A DNA stretch of 42,999 nucleotides from Acidobacteriota bacterium. GTDB lineage: Bacteria > Acidobacteriota > Terriglobia > UBA7540. The notes beneath the pieces are model-generated. The model saw nothing but the letters and a program-made list of their open reading frames with translations, had not been told where the DNA came from and ran no database searches. The position numbers and the translations under genes were made by a program. The DNA is taken from assembly GCA_902812465.1 (NCBI GenBank), contig CADDZE010000033.1, positions 1 to 42,999 on the forward strand. Direction: 5' to 3'. Positions 1-8,662 of this stretch are shown in pieces; within the stretch, counting starts at the first letter, position 1, and every line of letters starts with the position of its first letter.

Positions 1-121
1 GTCCCTTTACCACTAACCCCCGCTCCCGTACCTACCAGGATTCTGATACGATTCCCGTCCGGGGCCGCACAGTCCGGCACCGACAATCCGCGTCGATACT
101 TGAAAGAGACTGGAGGCGGTT

Positions 122-1978
122 ATGGCGCGCAAGCTAACGGCGGCGCAGGCCACCATCGAATTTCTTAAGCGTCAATATGTGGCGCGGGACGGCGTAGAGC
201 GTCCCTTCTTTGGGGGCTGCTTCGGCATTTTCGGGCACGGCAACGTGGCCGGCCTGGGCGAAGCCTTGCTGGAGCACGCTGACTTCCCCTATTACCTTTG
301 CCGCAATGAGCAGGCGATGGTGCACACCGCCATCGGTTTTGCCAAGGTAAGCAACCGCCTGCGCGCGCTCTGCTGCACCACTTCGATCGGGCCCGGAGCC
401 ACCAACATGGTGACCGGGGCCGCCACGGCGACGGTCAACCGTCTGCCGGTGCTGCTGCTTCCCGGCGACATCTTCGCCCGACGCAACGTTGCCCCGGTGC
501 TGCAGCAGCTCGAAGGGCCCAACACCCAGGACATCTCGGTGAACGATTGCTTCAAGCCGGTCTCGCGCTACTGGGACCGCATCTCGCGCCCCGAGCAATT
601 GATTACCTCCCTACCGGAAGCGATGCGCGTGCTCACTTCCCCCGCGGACACCGGGGCGGTCACGATCGCCATGCCTCAGGACGTCCAGGCCGAGGCCTTC
701 GATTATCCTGAGGAGCTGTTTGAGAAGCGCGTCTGGAACATTCCGCGCCCGCGCGGCGATGCCAGTGCCCTGCAAGTGGCGGCGGCCCGTATCCGGGCCT
801 CGCGCCAGCCCCTGCTGATTGCGGGCGGCGGGGTGATTTACTCCCAGGCGAGCGAAGCGCTCTCTCGTTTTGCCGCCCAGACGGGCATTCCCGTGGCCGA
901 AACGCAGGCTGGCAAGGGGTCGCTGTGCTACGACCACCCGCAAGAGGTGGGCGCCATCGGAGTGACGGGTACACCCGGAGCTAACATCCTGGCCCGTGAA
1001 GCTGACTTGGTGATCGGCGTCGGCACTCGCTACAGCGACTTCACTACGGCGTCCAAGACGGCCTTCCAAAACCCAGCAGTGCGGTTTATCAACATCAATG
1101 TGGCTGAATTTGATGCTTATAAGCACTCGGCCTTGCCCCTCGTTGCCGACGCGCGCGTGGCGCTAGAGGAGCTCGCCGCAGCCGTGCGCGGCTATCGCGT
1201 GAGTGCTGAATACCAGGAGCGCATCACCCGCTTCCGTGCCGAGTGGGAGCAGGAAGTGGAGCGCATCTACAACCTGCGCCATGGCCCGCCCCTGAGCCAG
1301 GGCGAGGTGATCGGGGCGGTTAACCGCGCCACCGGCCCGCGCGACGTCGTGGTTTGCGCCGCGGGCAGTCTGCCGGGCGATCTTCACAAGCTTTGGCGAA
1401 CCCGCGATCCCAACGGCTACCACCTCGAGTACGGGTACTCCTGCATGGGTTACGAGATCGCTGGTGGACTGGGGGTGAAGATGGCCGACCCCAGCCGCGA
1501 AGTGTACGTGATGGTGGGCGACGGCTCGTATCTAATGATGGCCCAGGAGATCCACACCTCCGTGCAGGAAGGCTGCAAGCTCAACATCATTGTGCTGGAC
1601 AGCCATGGCTTCTCGAGCATCGGTGGCCTCAGCCGCTCGGTCGGGTGCCAGGGCTTTGGGACGGAATACCGCCTGCGGCGCGATGGACACCTGGACGGCG
1701 AGATTAACCCGGTCGATTATGTTGCGAATGCTGCCAGCCTGGGAGCGATCGCCATCGGCGTCCGGACGCACCAGGAGCTCGAGGAGGCATTGGCGCGCTC
1801 GCGGTCCAACCAACGCACCACGGTGGTGGTGGTGGAAGTAGACCCATACCACGCGCGGGTGCCCAGCTACGAGTCCTGGTGGGACGTGCCGGTCGCCGAG
1901 GTGTCGCTACTCAAGACGGTTCAGGTAGCGAGAGAGTCCTACGTTGAGGGGCGCAGGCGAGAACGCTACTTTCTCTGA
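122..1978 (+). CDS. iolD: 3D-(3,5/4)-trihydroxycyclohexane-1,2-dione hydrolase (IolD)
   Basis: A thiamine-diphosphate enzyme of myo-inositol catabolism that opens the ring of trihydroxycyclohexane-1,2-dione to 5-deoxyglucuronate; cytoplasmic. The 618 residues are the usual length for IolD and show the acetolactate-synthase fold: an N-terminal pyrimidine-binding domain with the cofactor-activating Glu in RNEQAM, a central domain, and a C-terminal diphosphate-binding domain with GDGS (D467). The family-typical GFSSIGGLS and GFGTEYR stretches follow. The second Mg ligand position of the ThDP motif reads LDSHG (S494) where ThDP enzymes usually have Asn. The start is supported by GGAGG at 112-116. 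A possible extended -10 (TGATACGAT) lies at 44-52. No other iol gene is in the window, so the rest of the pathway must lie upstream or elsewhere. Confidence 0.93.
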   Translation: MARKLTAAQATIEFLKRQYVARDGVERPFFGGCFGIFGHGNVAGLGEALLEHADFPYYLCRNEQAMVHTAIGFAKVSNRLRALCCTTSIGPGATNMVTGAATATVNRLPVLLLPGDIFARRNVAPVLQQLEGPNTQDISVNDCFKPVSRYWDRISRPEQLITSLPEAMRVLTSPADTGAVTIAMPQDVQAEAFDYPEELFEKRVWNIPRPRGDASALQVAAARIRASRQPLLIAGGGVIYSQASEALSRFAAQTGIPVAETQAGKGSLCYDHPQEVGAIGVTGTPGANILAREADLVIGVGTRYSDFTTASKTAFQNPAVRFININVAEFDAYKHSALPLVADARVALEELAAAVRGYRVSAEYQERITRFRAEWEQEVERIYNLRHGPPLSQGEVIGAVNRATGPRDVVVCAAGSLPGDLHKLWRTRDPNGYHLEYGYSCMGYEIAGGLGVKMADPSREVYVMVGDGSYLMMAQEIHTSVQEGCKLNIIVLDSHGFSSIGGLSRSVGCQGFGTEYRLRRDGHLDGEINPVDYVANAASLGAIAIGVRTHQELEEALARSRSNQRTTVVVVEVDPYHARVPSYESWWDVPVAEVSLLKTVQVARESYVEGRRRERYFL

Positions 1979-2071
1979 CCTGCCTTTTAAGGTCGTGGCA
2001 CCTGGCAGTAGAAGGGCACGGGGCGCGGCCAGCCTGCCAGGCGCAAGCCACCTGGGGTCCTGAGCCGGAAC

Positions 2072-2091
2072 GCCAGCCCAAGCCGGCTGGC
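2072..2091 (+). terminator. Possible terminator hairpin after iolD
   Basis: A 7-bp perfect stem, GCCAGCC pairing with GGCTGGC, closes a 6-nt loop. It is followed by a T-rich but interrupted stretch (CTTCGTTCTC). It lies in the iolD-recA gap, about 95 nt after the iolD stop and upstream of the likely recA promoter, so it fits a factor-independent or assisted terminator. The lack of a clean T-run keeps confidence low. Confidence 0.35.
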
Positions 2092-2172
2092 TTCGTTCTC
2101 CCGGCTCGCGCATCCGGTTTACTTGATGGTACGATAGGTCTGACGCTGCAATAGGGTCCCTAAGGAGGACTT

Positions 2173-3243
2173 ATGCCGGAAGAACGCAGCGGCACCGAAA
2201 GGGGGAAAGCCATCGATTTGGCCCTGACGCAGATCGAGAAGCAGTTCGGCAAGGGCTCGATCATGCGCCTGGGGGCCAAGGATGCTCTGGTGCCCGTCGA
2301 GGTGATCCCCACGGGCGCGCTTTCATTGGACGCGGCGCTGGGTGTGGGCGGGATGCCCCGCGGGCGCGTGGTGGAGATCTTCGGGCCCGAGTCGAGCGGC
2401 AAGACTACCATCGCCCTCAGCGTGGTCGCCGAATCGCAGAAGCGGGGGGGCATGGCGGCCTTCATCGACGCCGAACACGCCCTGGACGCGGGTTATGCCA
2501 AGCGGCTGGGCGTAGACGTGGATAACTTGCTGGTCTCGCAGCCGGATTATGGTGAGCAGGCCTTGGAGATTGCCGAAGCCTTGGTGCGCTCCAATGCCAT
2601 CGACGTGCTGGTGGTGGACTCGGTCGCCGCGCTCGTGCCTAAGGCCGAGCTAGAGGGGGACATGGGCGATTCCCTGCCGGGCCTCCAGGCACGCCTCATG
2701 TCACAGGCGCTGCGCAAACTGACGGGCATCGTCTCCAAATCCAAGACCTGCCTCATTTTCATCAACCAGATTCGCGAAAAGATCGGCGTCATGTTCGGCA
2801 ACCCGGAAACGACCACGGGAGGACGCGCGCTCAAGTTCTATTCCTCGGTGCGTGTGGACATCCGGCGTATCGCCTCCATCAAGGACGGCGACCGAGTGAT
2901 CGGCAATCGCACCAAGGCCAAGGTCGTCAAGAACAAGATGGCTGCCCCTTTCCGCGAGGCTGAGTTCGATATTCTGTACGGCGAGGGAATCTCCAAGACG
3001 GGTGACCTCATCGACCTGGCGGTCGGCCTGAACCTGCTCGAGAAGAGCGGTGCGTGGTTTTCCTTTGGCGGTGAGCGGATCGGCCAGGGGCGCGAGAACG
3101 CACGCCAGTTCCTGCAGGAAAACCAGGATATCCGCAGGAAACTCGAAGCCGAAGTGCGCCGGGCGCTCGGTCTGCCTGCTTTGGCTTCCCCTGCCGAAGC
3201 CAAAGTTTCAGAAATTTCTGCTGCGGCGCGCAGCCGAAAGTGA
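2173..3243 (+). CDS. recA: Recombinase RecA
   Basis: DNA-dependent ATPase that forms filaments on single-stranded DNA, drives homologous strand exchange and triggers SOS repressor cleavage. The 356 residues are full length. The Walker A motif GPESSGKT lies at about residues 72-79. The LVVDSVAAL Walker B strand, the [10 protein letters not shown] region (loop L1 neighbourhood) and the TTGGRALKF stretch (loop L2 end) follow. The start has a strong AAGGAGG-like site just upstream (2161-2168). A possible extended -10 (TGGTACGAT) sits at 2127-2135. I did not find a convincing LexA box, but LexA operators vary between phyla. The C-terminus is Ala/Lys-rich, as is common. Confidence 0.98.
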   Translation: MPEERSGTERGKAIDLALTQIEKQFGKGSIMRLGAKDALVPVEVIPTGALSLDAALGVGGMPRGRVVEIFGPESSGKTTIALSVVAESQKRGGMAAFIDAEHALDAGYAKRLGVDVDNLLVSQPDYGEQALEIAEALVRSNAIDVLVVDSVAALVPKAELEGDMGDSLPGLQARLMSQALRKLTGIVSKSKTCLIFINQIREKIGVMFGNPETTTGGRALKFYSSVRVDIRRIASIKDGDRVIGNRTKAKVVKNKMAAPFREAEFDILYGEGISKTGDLIDLAVGLNLLEKSGAWFSFGGERIGQGRENARQFLQENQDIRRKLEAEVRRALGLPALASPAEAKVSEISAAARSRK

Positions 3244-3426
3244 TAAAGTATTGTCGAGCCAGGCGCGCAGTGAGTGCCGCGCTGGGCCGGAACCCGGTAA
3301 CGCAGGCCTCCACGGCGAGGGAGGTTCTGCGGGCTTTAACGATGGCCTCCTTCTCCGATGACCGGCGCCAGGGTCGGGTGAGGGAAGGGGGGTGAAGAGA
3401 CCCTCGAAAGGAGGGGATGAGGTCCC

Positions 3427-4611
3427 TTGAAAACCAGACTTGCCATCCTGGCCGTGGCAGCCATCACCTTCTTCGCGGGCAGCATCCGAGCTGCCGGCCC
3501 CACCAACGTTTCCCGAACCATAACGCTTTCGTCGCACCGCTCCCAGCGCCACCTGAGTCATCGAAGATTACAGCGGCGGCGCACCTCTGCGTCGAGAATG
3601 TACCGCCGCGGCGTGCGTCGTCAGCGCAGCTTGGGCATGCTCAGCTCGTGGGGCCAGCCGGCGGCGCTGGACAACCCAGCGGGTGAAGATCCCTTGATTC
3701 GGCAGGCGGCTGAGGAAGCTTTGGGCAACTGGAACGGCGCCATCGTGGTGGTCGACCCGAATAACGGCCGCATTCTCTCGATGGTCAACCAAAAGCTGGC
3801 GCTCTCCGGAGCCTTTACCCCCTGTTCCACCTTCAAGCCGGTGGTAGCTTTGGCCGCCCTGAAGGAAGGGCTGATCACGCCTGAGACGCGCCTCCGGGTT
3901 TGGGGTCCGCATGGCGGGCGGATTACGCTGAAGGATGCCCTCGCGCACTCGAACAATATGTTCTTTGCCAAGCTGGGCGAAATGTTGGGGTTCCGGCGCA
4001 TCGCCGAATACGCGCGTGAATTCGGGCTAGGCGAGCCTGCCGGCTGGGAGCTGAAGGGAGAGAACCCGGGTGTCTTTCCCGCCGCACCCCCGAAGGTAGG
4101 CGGTGTCGGCTTGCTCACCAGTTTCGGACAGGGCATCCAAATCACCGCCTTGCAGCTGGCAGCCATCGTTTCAGCTATCGCCAATGGGGGAACGCTATAC
4201 TACCTGCAGTACCCGCGCACGCCTGATCAACTCATGACCTATGAGCCACGCGTGAAGCGCAAGCTGTTTGGCTTCGAGGCCTACTTTCCCGACGTCATTG
4301 CGGGAATGGCTGCCGCTGTACTCTACGGGACGGCTCGCTCCGCCTTCAGCCCGGAAGAAAACATTTTCGGCAAGACAGGAACCTGCAGCGAGAACGGCGC
4401 CCACCTGGGCTGGTTCGCTTCCTTCAGTGCCGACCAGCACCCCAAGTACGTGGCGGTGGTGCTGCTGCGGGGCGGCCGGATGATGTTCGGCCCGCACGCC
4501 GCGGAGATTGCCGGCCAGTTCTACCGCAGCGTTTACGAGAAGGAAAAGCTCGCCACTCAGGCGAGTCGATTCTCCCTTCCGGCCCTCATCGCATCGCCAG
4601 TGTCCCATTGA
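3427..4611 (+). CDS. Secreted single-domain penicillin-binding transpeptidase
   Basis: A serine acyl-transferase of the penicillin-binding protein transpeptidase fold, acting on peptidoglycan outside the cytoplasm. All three active-site motifs are visible: STFK with S134 as the predicted nucleophile, SNN after it, and KTGT at K316. A hydrophobic signal segment covers residues about 4-22, and the TTG start is preceded by GGAGGGGATGAGG. At 394 residues it lacks the glycosyltransferase or dimerisation domain of ordinary class A and B PBPs. Between the signal and the catalytic domain (about residues 36-70) is an unusual Ser/Arg/His-rich stretch. It could instead be a class-D-beta-lactamase-like protein, but the KTGT and PBP-like spacing favour a transpeptidase. 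It is convergent with the next gene. Confidence 0.8.
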   Translation: MKTRLAILAVAAITFFAGSIRAAGPTNVSRTITLSSHRSQRHLSHRRLQRRRTSASRMYRRGVRRQRSLGMLSSWGQPAALDNPAGEDPLIRQAAEEALGNWNGAIVVVDPNNGRILSMVNQKLALSGAFTPCSTFKPVVALAALKEGLITPETRLRVWGPHGGRITLKDALAHSNNMFFAKLGEMLGFRRIAEYAREFGLGEPAGWELKGENPGVFPAAPPKVGGVGLLTSFGQGIQITALQLAAIVSAIANGGTLYYLQYPRTPDQLMTYEPRVKRKLFGFEAYFPDVIAGMAAAVLYGTARSAFSPEENIFGKTGTCSENGAHLGWFASFSADQHPKYVAVVLLRGGRMMFGPHAAEIAGQFYRSVYEKEKLATQASRFSLPALIASPVSH

Positions 4612-4640
4612 GGCGCGCGTGGCGCACGCCGGGGGAGCTG

Positions 4641-5246
4641 CTATTTCTCTGCTGATTCCACCTGGCGCCGACGGTGAGTTTCCTGGTAGGTATAGACCAA
4701 CCGGTGGATGACCGTCAGGTTGGAAAGCACCACGATGACCCACAGCACCGGCGCCATACGGTCAAACAATGCGCCAATGATGATCAGCACGATGCGCTCT
4801 GGCCGTTCGAGAAAGCCGACCTTGCAGGAACGGATCAAACTCTCGGCGCGGGCGCGGGCGTAACTGGTCATCACCGAGCCGATCATCGCCACGGCCACCA
4901 GGGTGACGTAGGCGAACCGGCCGATCCTACCGTAGTACACCAGCAGACCAATTAATAGACAGAGGTCCGAATAGCGGTCCAGGACGGAGTCAAAAAAAGC
5001 GCCAAAGGGCGTCACCCGGTGGGTAAGGCGCGCCACGGGACCATCCGTCAGATCGAAGATCGCGGCCAGAAGGATCGTCACTCCAGCCCAGCGGAAGTAG
5101 CCGTAAGCGAAAAGATAGGCGGCCACCAGGTTAATGGCAAAACCGGTGAAGGTCAGAACATTGGGATTGACACCGGCAGCCGCGAAGCCTTTGACGATCA
5201 GGTCATAGAGACGCTTGCCGATTCTTCCAATCTGAGCGGAGATCAT
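4641..5246 (-). CDS. CDP-alcohol phosphatidyltransferase (PgsA-like)
   Basis: Integral membrane phospholipid-synthesis enzyme that transfers a phosphatidyl group from CDP-diacylglycerol to an alcohol. The full family motif D-x2-D-G-x2-A-R-x8-G-x3-D-x3-D is present with D65, D68, D86 and D90 of the 201-residue product. Several hydrophobic segments follow. I placed the start at 5246 because GGAAGGGAGC precedes this ATG at good spacing; a longer in-frame reading to 5363 has no such support. The alcohol substrate (glycerol-3-phosphate, inositol phosphate or other) cannot be told from sequence alone, so no symbol is given. It is transcribed divergently from the molybdenum hydroxylase genes. Confidence 0.88.
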   Translation of the reverse strand: MISAQIGRIGKRLYDLIVKGFAAAGVNPNVLTFTGFAINLVAAYLFAYGYFRWAGVTILLAAIFDLTDGPVARLTHRVTPFGAFFDSVLDRYSDLCLLIGLLVYYGRIGRFAYVTLVAVAMIGSVMTSYARARAESLIRSCKVGFLERPERIVLIIIGALFDRMAPVLWVIVVLSNLTVIHRLVYTYQETHRRRQVESAEK

Positions 5247-5333
5247 AATAAGCTCCCTTCCAGGTGCGGCTCCCTGCCGGGCACAAAGCTTCACCCTCCC
5301 CAAAAAGAGGTCCGCCGCTCCCGGTTCAAACGG

Positions 5334-5342
5334 TGATATAAT
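5334..5342 (+). promoter_or_regulatory. Extended -10 promoter element, molybdenum hydroxylase genes
   Basis: TGATATAAT matches the extended -10 consensus TGnTATAAT exactly, 118 nt before the start of the 2Fe-2S subunit gene. No good -35 hexamer is seen at the right distance, which extended -10 promoters do not strictly need. Acts rightward; inferred from sequence only. Confidence 0.42.
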
Positions 5343-5459
5343 GCCGGCCTTCTCCGGAAACATCCATGTTGGGCGGTAGCCCCAGGATTGGTTTTCTCGT
5401 CTAGATCAGTATCACACGTCTGAGCACGTCCAAACCTGCGAGCATTGAGGAGCAACGCC

Positions 5460-6074
5460 ATGAAGCGACGAAAGAGATCCCCATCGGGAGCCGTCAGTCG
5501 GCGCGATTTTCTGCGCGGAGCCGGTGCCGCCGTTTCGGCCGTATCGGGCGGTCTGCTGGTGGCGGAACCATCGGGTGCCACACCGGCGCCGGGGTCGGCG
5601 GGGGTGGTTGGACCGGGAGAGGTCCCCGTCACCTTGCGAATTAACGGGAAGGAGCACCGCCTCAAAATTGAGCCGCGAGTCACCCTGCTCGATGCGCTGC
5701 GCAACCGGCTGGACCTGACCGGCGCCAAGAAGGTGTGTGATCGGGCTACCTGCGGCGCTTGTACCGTGATTATCGACGGTCATCCCGTGTACTCCTGCAC
5801 GACGCTGGCGATCGACGTCGAAGGTCAGCATATTACCACCATCGAAGGCCTCGCACCCGAGGATCAACTGCACCCGGTCATGGCGGCCTTCGTCGAGCAC
5901 GACGCGCAGCAATGCGGCTTCTGCACCCCGGGATTTGTCATGGCTTGCAAGGCGTTTCTGGATAAATACCCCAACCCCACGCTCGAAGACGTGAAACAGG
6001 GGCTGAGCGGCAACCTCTGCCGGTGCGGAACCTATGCCGGGATCCGCCAAGTGGCGCTGCGAGCCAAGGCATGA
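5460..6074 (+). CDS. Tat-exported 2Fe-2S subunit of a xanthine-dehydrogenase-family enzyme
   Basis: Small electron-transfer subunit of a molybdenum hydroxylase. The N-terminus carries a twin-arginine signal (SRRDFLRG, then a hydrophobic Ala/Val/Gly stretch), so the assembled enzyme is predicted to be exported folded to the periplasm, as in the PaoABC aldehyde oxidoreductase. The plant-type cluster motif C-x4-C-x2-C with a later Cys (CDRATCGAC, then a Cys in VYSC) is followed by the second cluster motif CGFCTPG and CRCGTY. The 204 residues are typical for an exported small subunit. The ATG at 5460 is preferred over a TTG at 5445 because TGAGGAG lies just upstream of it. The gene is first of three in the order small, large, medium. 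Confidence 0.92.
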   Translation: MKRRKRSPSGAVSRRDFLRGAGAAVSAVSGGLLVAEPSGATPAPGSAGVVGPGEVPVTLRINGKEHRLKIEPRVTLLDALRNRLDLTGAKKVCDRATCGACTVIIDGHPVYSCTTLAIDVEGQHITTIEGLAPEDQLHPVMAAFVEHDAQQCGFCTPGFVMACKAFLDKYPNPTLEDVKQGLSGNLCRCGTYAGIRQVALRAKA

Positions 6075-6150
6075 GGAGAGGTGTGGGTTTACAAAGTAAG
6101 AGTTGTTTTCATTGTGGAGCGCCGCCAGGCTTCGCGCTGACGGCAAGACT

Positions 6151-6182
6151 GAAGGAACGAAGCCACTAAGTTATTGAAAACA
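6151..6182 (+). repeat. 32-bp repeat, copy 1
   Basis: First of two 32-bp direct copies that differ at one base and lie 152 bp apart, start to start, in the gap between the 2Fe-2S and molybdopterin subunit genes. It begins GAAGGAACGAAGCCACTAAG and continues with TTATTGAAAACA. The AT-rich end contrasts with the GC-rich surroundings. It may belong to a dispersed genomic repeat family; I saw no third copy in this window. Confidence 0.85.
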
Positions 6183-6302
6183 CGCGCTAGGCGCTGAGTT
6201 TTGAGGCGGGGAGCAGATTCTGATAAGGGGCTGTTGTTCGAGCCTGGGGCCGGGCGAACGTGAAGCCGCAGGGCTCGAAGGACGAGCCTCGCATGGAACT
6301 TT

Positions 6303-6334
6303 GAAGGAACGAAGCCACCAAGTTATTGAAAACA
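6303..6334 (+). repeat. 32-bp repeat, copy 2
   Basis: Second copy of the 32-bp repeat, with C in place of T at position 16. Between the copies, 6272-6288 can form a hairpin with a 6-bp GGCTCG/CGAGCC stem and a 5-nt loop, so the whole unit may be a small structured repeat element. It ends 63 nt before the large-subunit start. Confidence 0.85.
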
Positions 6335-6397
6335 TTAGATTCGGGGTCGGAAGTTTTCGGTCCCGACCCGGGAATCCCGGATTCAAAGGAGTCTAAC

Positions 6398-8542
6398 ATG
6401 CCGACCTGCAAATACGACTGGCCACCAGCCAACGAGCGCCGCTTGATTGGTAAGCGCATCTCGCGCATTGACGGACCTGCAAAATCGGGTGGCCGGGCCA
6501 AGTATACTTACGACATCAACCGGCCCGGTATGCTTTGGGGCAAAGTCCTGCGCTGCCCCTATGCCCATGCCAAGGTGAAGTCGATCGATATCAGCGCGGC
6601 CAACGCCATGCCGGGTGTGAAGGCAGTCCGGATCATGGCGGACGTGGGCAAGGAGTTGCTGTGGGAAGGCGCGGAGGTGGCTGCCGTGGCCGCGGTCAGC
6701 GAAGAACTGGCCGAAGAAGCGGTCGGCAAGATTAAGGTGGAATATGAGCCGCTACCCTTCCTCGTGAAGGAAGAAGACCTCAGTAAGGCTGAGGGATACA
6801 CGCGGCCACCTAACATCCGGAAGGTCGGCGACCCCCACAAAGCCTTCCAAGACCCGGAACTCGTTGTTTCTGAAGGCTATTACGGAGCCCCAGTGATCAC
6901 CCATTGCTGTTTGGAGAGCCATGGGAACGTGGCCGAGTGGACCGGCCCGCAAAGCCTCAGGGTTTGGGCCTCGACGCAGGGCGTTTCGGTCATCGCCGGG
7001 GAGTTCGCCGAGCCGCTCGGCATTTCTGCCAACAATGTCAACATTATTTGCAACTACATTGGCGGCGGCTTCGGCAGCAAGTTCCAAGTGGATCCTTGGG
7101 CCATCGAGGCGGCGCGCCTGGCCAAGGACGCGAAGGCTCCGGTGAAGCTGATGCTTGAGCGCGACGAAGAGCTCCTGGTGGCTGGTTGCCGCCCCTCGGC
7201 CTTCGGCAAAGTGCGAGTAGCCGCCCAGAAGGACGGCACGCTGGTCGCGTGGAAGTCGGAGGTTTGGGGCACGGCAGGTCCCGGAGGGACCACCTCACCT
7301 CCCCTGCCCTATGTGCTGAGGATTCCCCATCAGGACTTGAAGTACACGGCGGTGAACACCAACATCGGGCCCGCCCGCGCCTGGCGCGCTCCCAATCACC
7401 CGCAGGCGTGCGTGCTGACGATGTGCGCTTTGGACGACCTGGCGGCCAAGCTCGGCATGGATCCACTCGACCTCCTAATGAAGAACGCGGATCTGGCTCC
7501 CAACGAGGTCCTGGCACGCACTTACCGCGAGGAGCTGCAAAAGGCGGCGGAGCTTACCGACTGGAAGAAGAACTGGCATCCGCGCGGCGATAAGTCGCCG
7601 GGTCCTATCAAGCGAGGCATGGGTATCTCGATGCACACCTGGGGCGGCAATCCGCACAACAGCCGCTGCACGGTGACGATCCAGCCGGATGGCTCGGTGG
7701 AAGTGAAGCTGGGCAGCCAGGACTTAGGCACTGGCACCCGTACGGTGATCAACATCGTGGTGGCCGAGACGCTCGGTTTGCCGCTCGAAGCCGTGAAGGT
7801 GAGCATTGGTGACAACCGCTATCCGCCGGACGGCGCCTCGGGTGGCAGTACGACGGTGGGCGGCGTGAGCGGGTCGACGCGCCGCGGAGCCGTGAACGCC
7901 CGCGACGCCTTGTTTGCGGTGGTGGCGCCCAGCCTCGGCGTGCAGCCCGACCAGCTGGAGGCCGTCGACGGACAGGTCCGCGTGAAGGGTGATCCCTCCA
8001 AGGCCCTTTCCTGGAAGCAGGCCTGTGCCAAGCTGGGCGTCAGGCCCATCGAGGCGCAAGGCGAGCAGCGCCAGGGCGCGGAATGCAAGCTGAATGACGG
8101 CGGCGTGGGCGGCGTTCAGGTGGCGGACGTTTCCGTCGATACCGAGACGGGCATCGTCCGCATCAACAGGTTGACGGCCGTTCAGGACTGCGGCCTGATC
8201 ATTGACCTGAAGACAGCCGAGAGCCAGTGCTACGGGGCCATGATCATGGGCATCTGCTACGCCCTCTATGAAGAAAAGATCGTGGACCGCCTGACCGGCC
8301 GCATGCTCAACCCCAACATGGAGTTTTACAAGCTCGCGGGTATTGCGGACGTGGGCGATCTTCAAGTCCACTTGATGACGGGCCCCGGCTACGACGAACG
8401 GGGCGTGATCGGGCTCGGCGAGCCACCGGTGATTTCGCCAGGGGCGGCGATTTCCAATGCCGTGGCCAACGCGATTGGCGTTCGCGTGCCGACCTTGCCG
8501 CTGACTCCCGATAAGGTGCTGGCGGCTTTGGGAAAGGTTTGA
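6398..8542 (+). CDS. Molybdopterin-binding large subunit, xanthine-dehydrogenase family
   Basis: Catalytic subunit binding molybdenum cofactor; hydroxylates aldehydes or N-heterocycles with water-derived oxygen. Visible landmarks are the N-terminal hammerhead-type region (GRAKYTYDI), the cofactor-contact strand ASTQGV, GGGFGSK, the ARAWRAPNH segment and the catalytic Glu in GLGEPP (E675 of 714). The ATG at 6398 has AAAGGAG at good spacing; an in-frame upstream TTG at 6326 would add 24 residues but lacks this. The AYxCSFR loop of true form I CO dehydrogenase is absent, so CO is not the likely substrate. Best guess is an aldehyde oxidoreductase-like enzyme; the true substrate is unknown. Confidence 0.92.
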   Translation: MPTCKYDWPPANERRLIGKRISRIDGPAKSGGRAKYTYDINRPGMLWGKVLRCPYAHAKVKSIDISAANAMPGVKAVRIMADVGKELLWEGAEVAAVAAVSEELAEEAVGKIKVEYEPLPFLVKEEDLSKAEGYTRPPNIRKVGDPHKAFQDPELVVSEGYYGAPVITHCCLESHGNVAEWTGPQSLRVWASTQGVSVIAGEFAEPLGISANNVNIICNYIGGGFGSKFQVDPWAIEAARLAKDAKAPVKLMLERDEELLVAGCRPSAFGKVRVAAQKDGTLVAWKSEVWGTAGPGGTTSPPLPYVLRIPHQDLKYTAVNTNIGPARAWRAPNHPQACVLTMCALDDLAAKLGMDPLDLLMKNADLAPNEVLARTYREELQKAAELTDWKKNWHPRGDKSPGPIKRGMGISMHTWGGNPHNSRCTVTIQPDGSVEVKLGSQDLGTGTRTVINIVVAETLGLPLEAVKVSIGDNRYPPDGASGGSTTVGGVSGSTRRGAVNARDALFAVVAPSLGVQPDQLEAVDGQVRVKGDPSKALSWKQACAKLGVRPIEAQGEQRQGAECKLNDGGVGGVQVADVSVDTETGIVRINRLTAVQDCGLIIDLKTAESQCYGAMIMGICYALYEEKIVDRLTGRMLNPNMEFYKLAGIADVGDLQVHLMTGPGYDERGVIGLGEPPVISPGAAISNAVANAIGVRVPTLPLTPDKVLAALGKV

Positions 8543-8662
8543 GGACCGCAGCGGCAGGCGTCCTCAGCTCGTCCCTGGGGACCTGGGCCGCGCGAAAACC
8601 GCCACCGTGCAGTTTCCAACGTGGCGGGCCAACGAGAGAATCACCAACGCGCTGGAGGTTCC

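Noticed and set aside
6398-8542. CO dehydrogenase large subunit (CoxL form I)
   Set aside because: The AYxCSFR active-site loop is absent; the ARAWRAPNH segment fits other members of the family.
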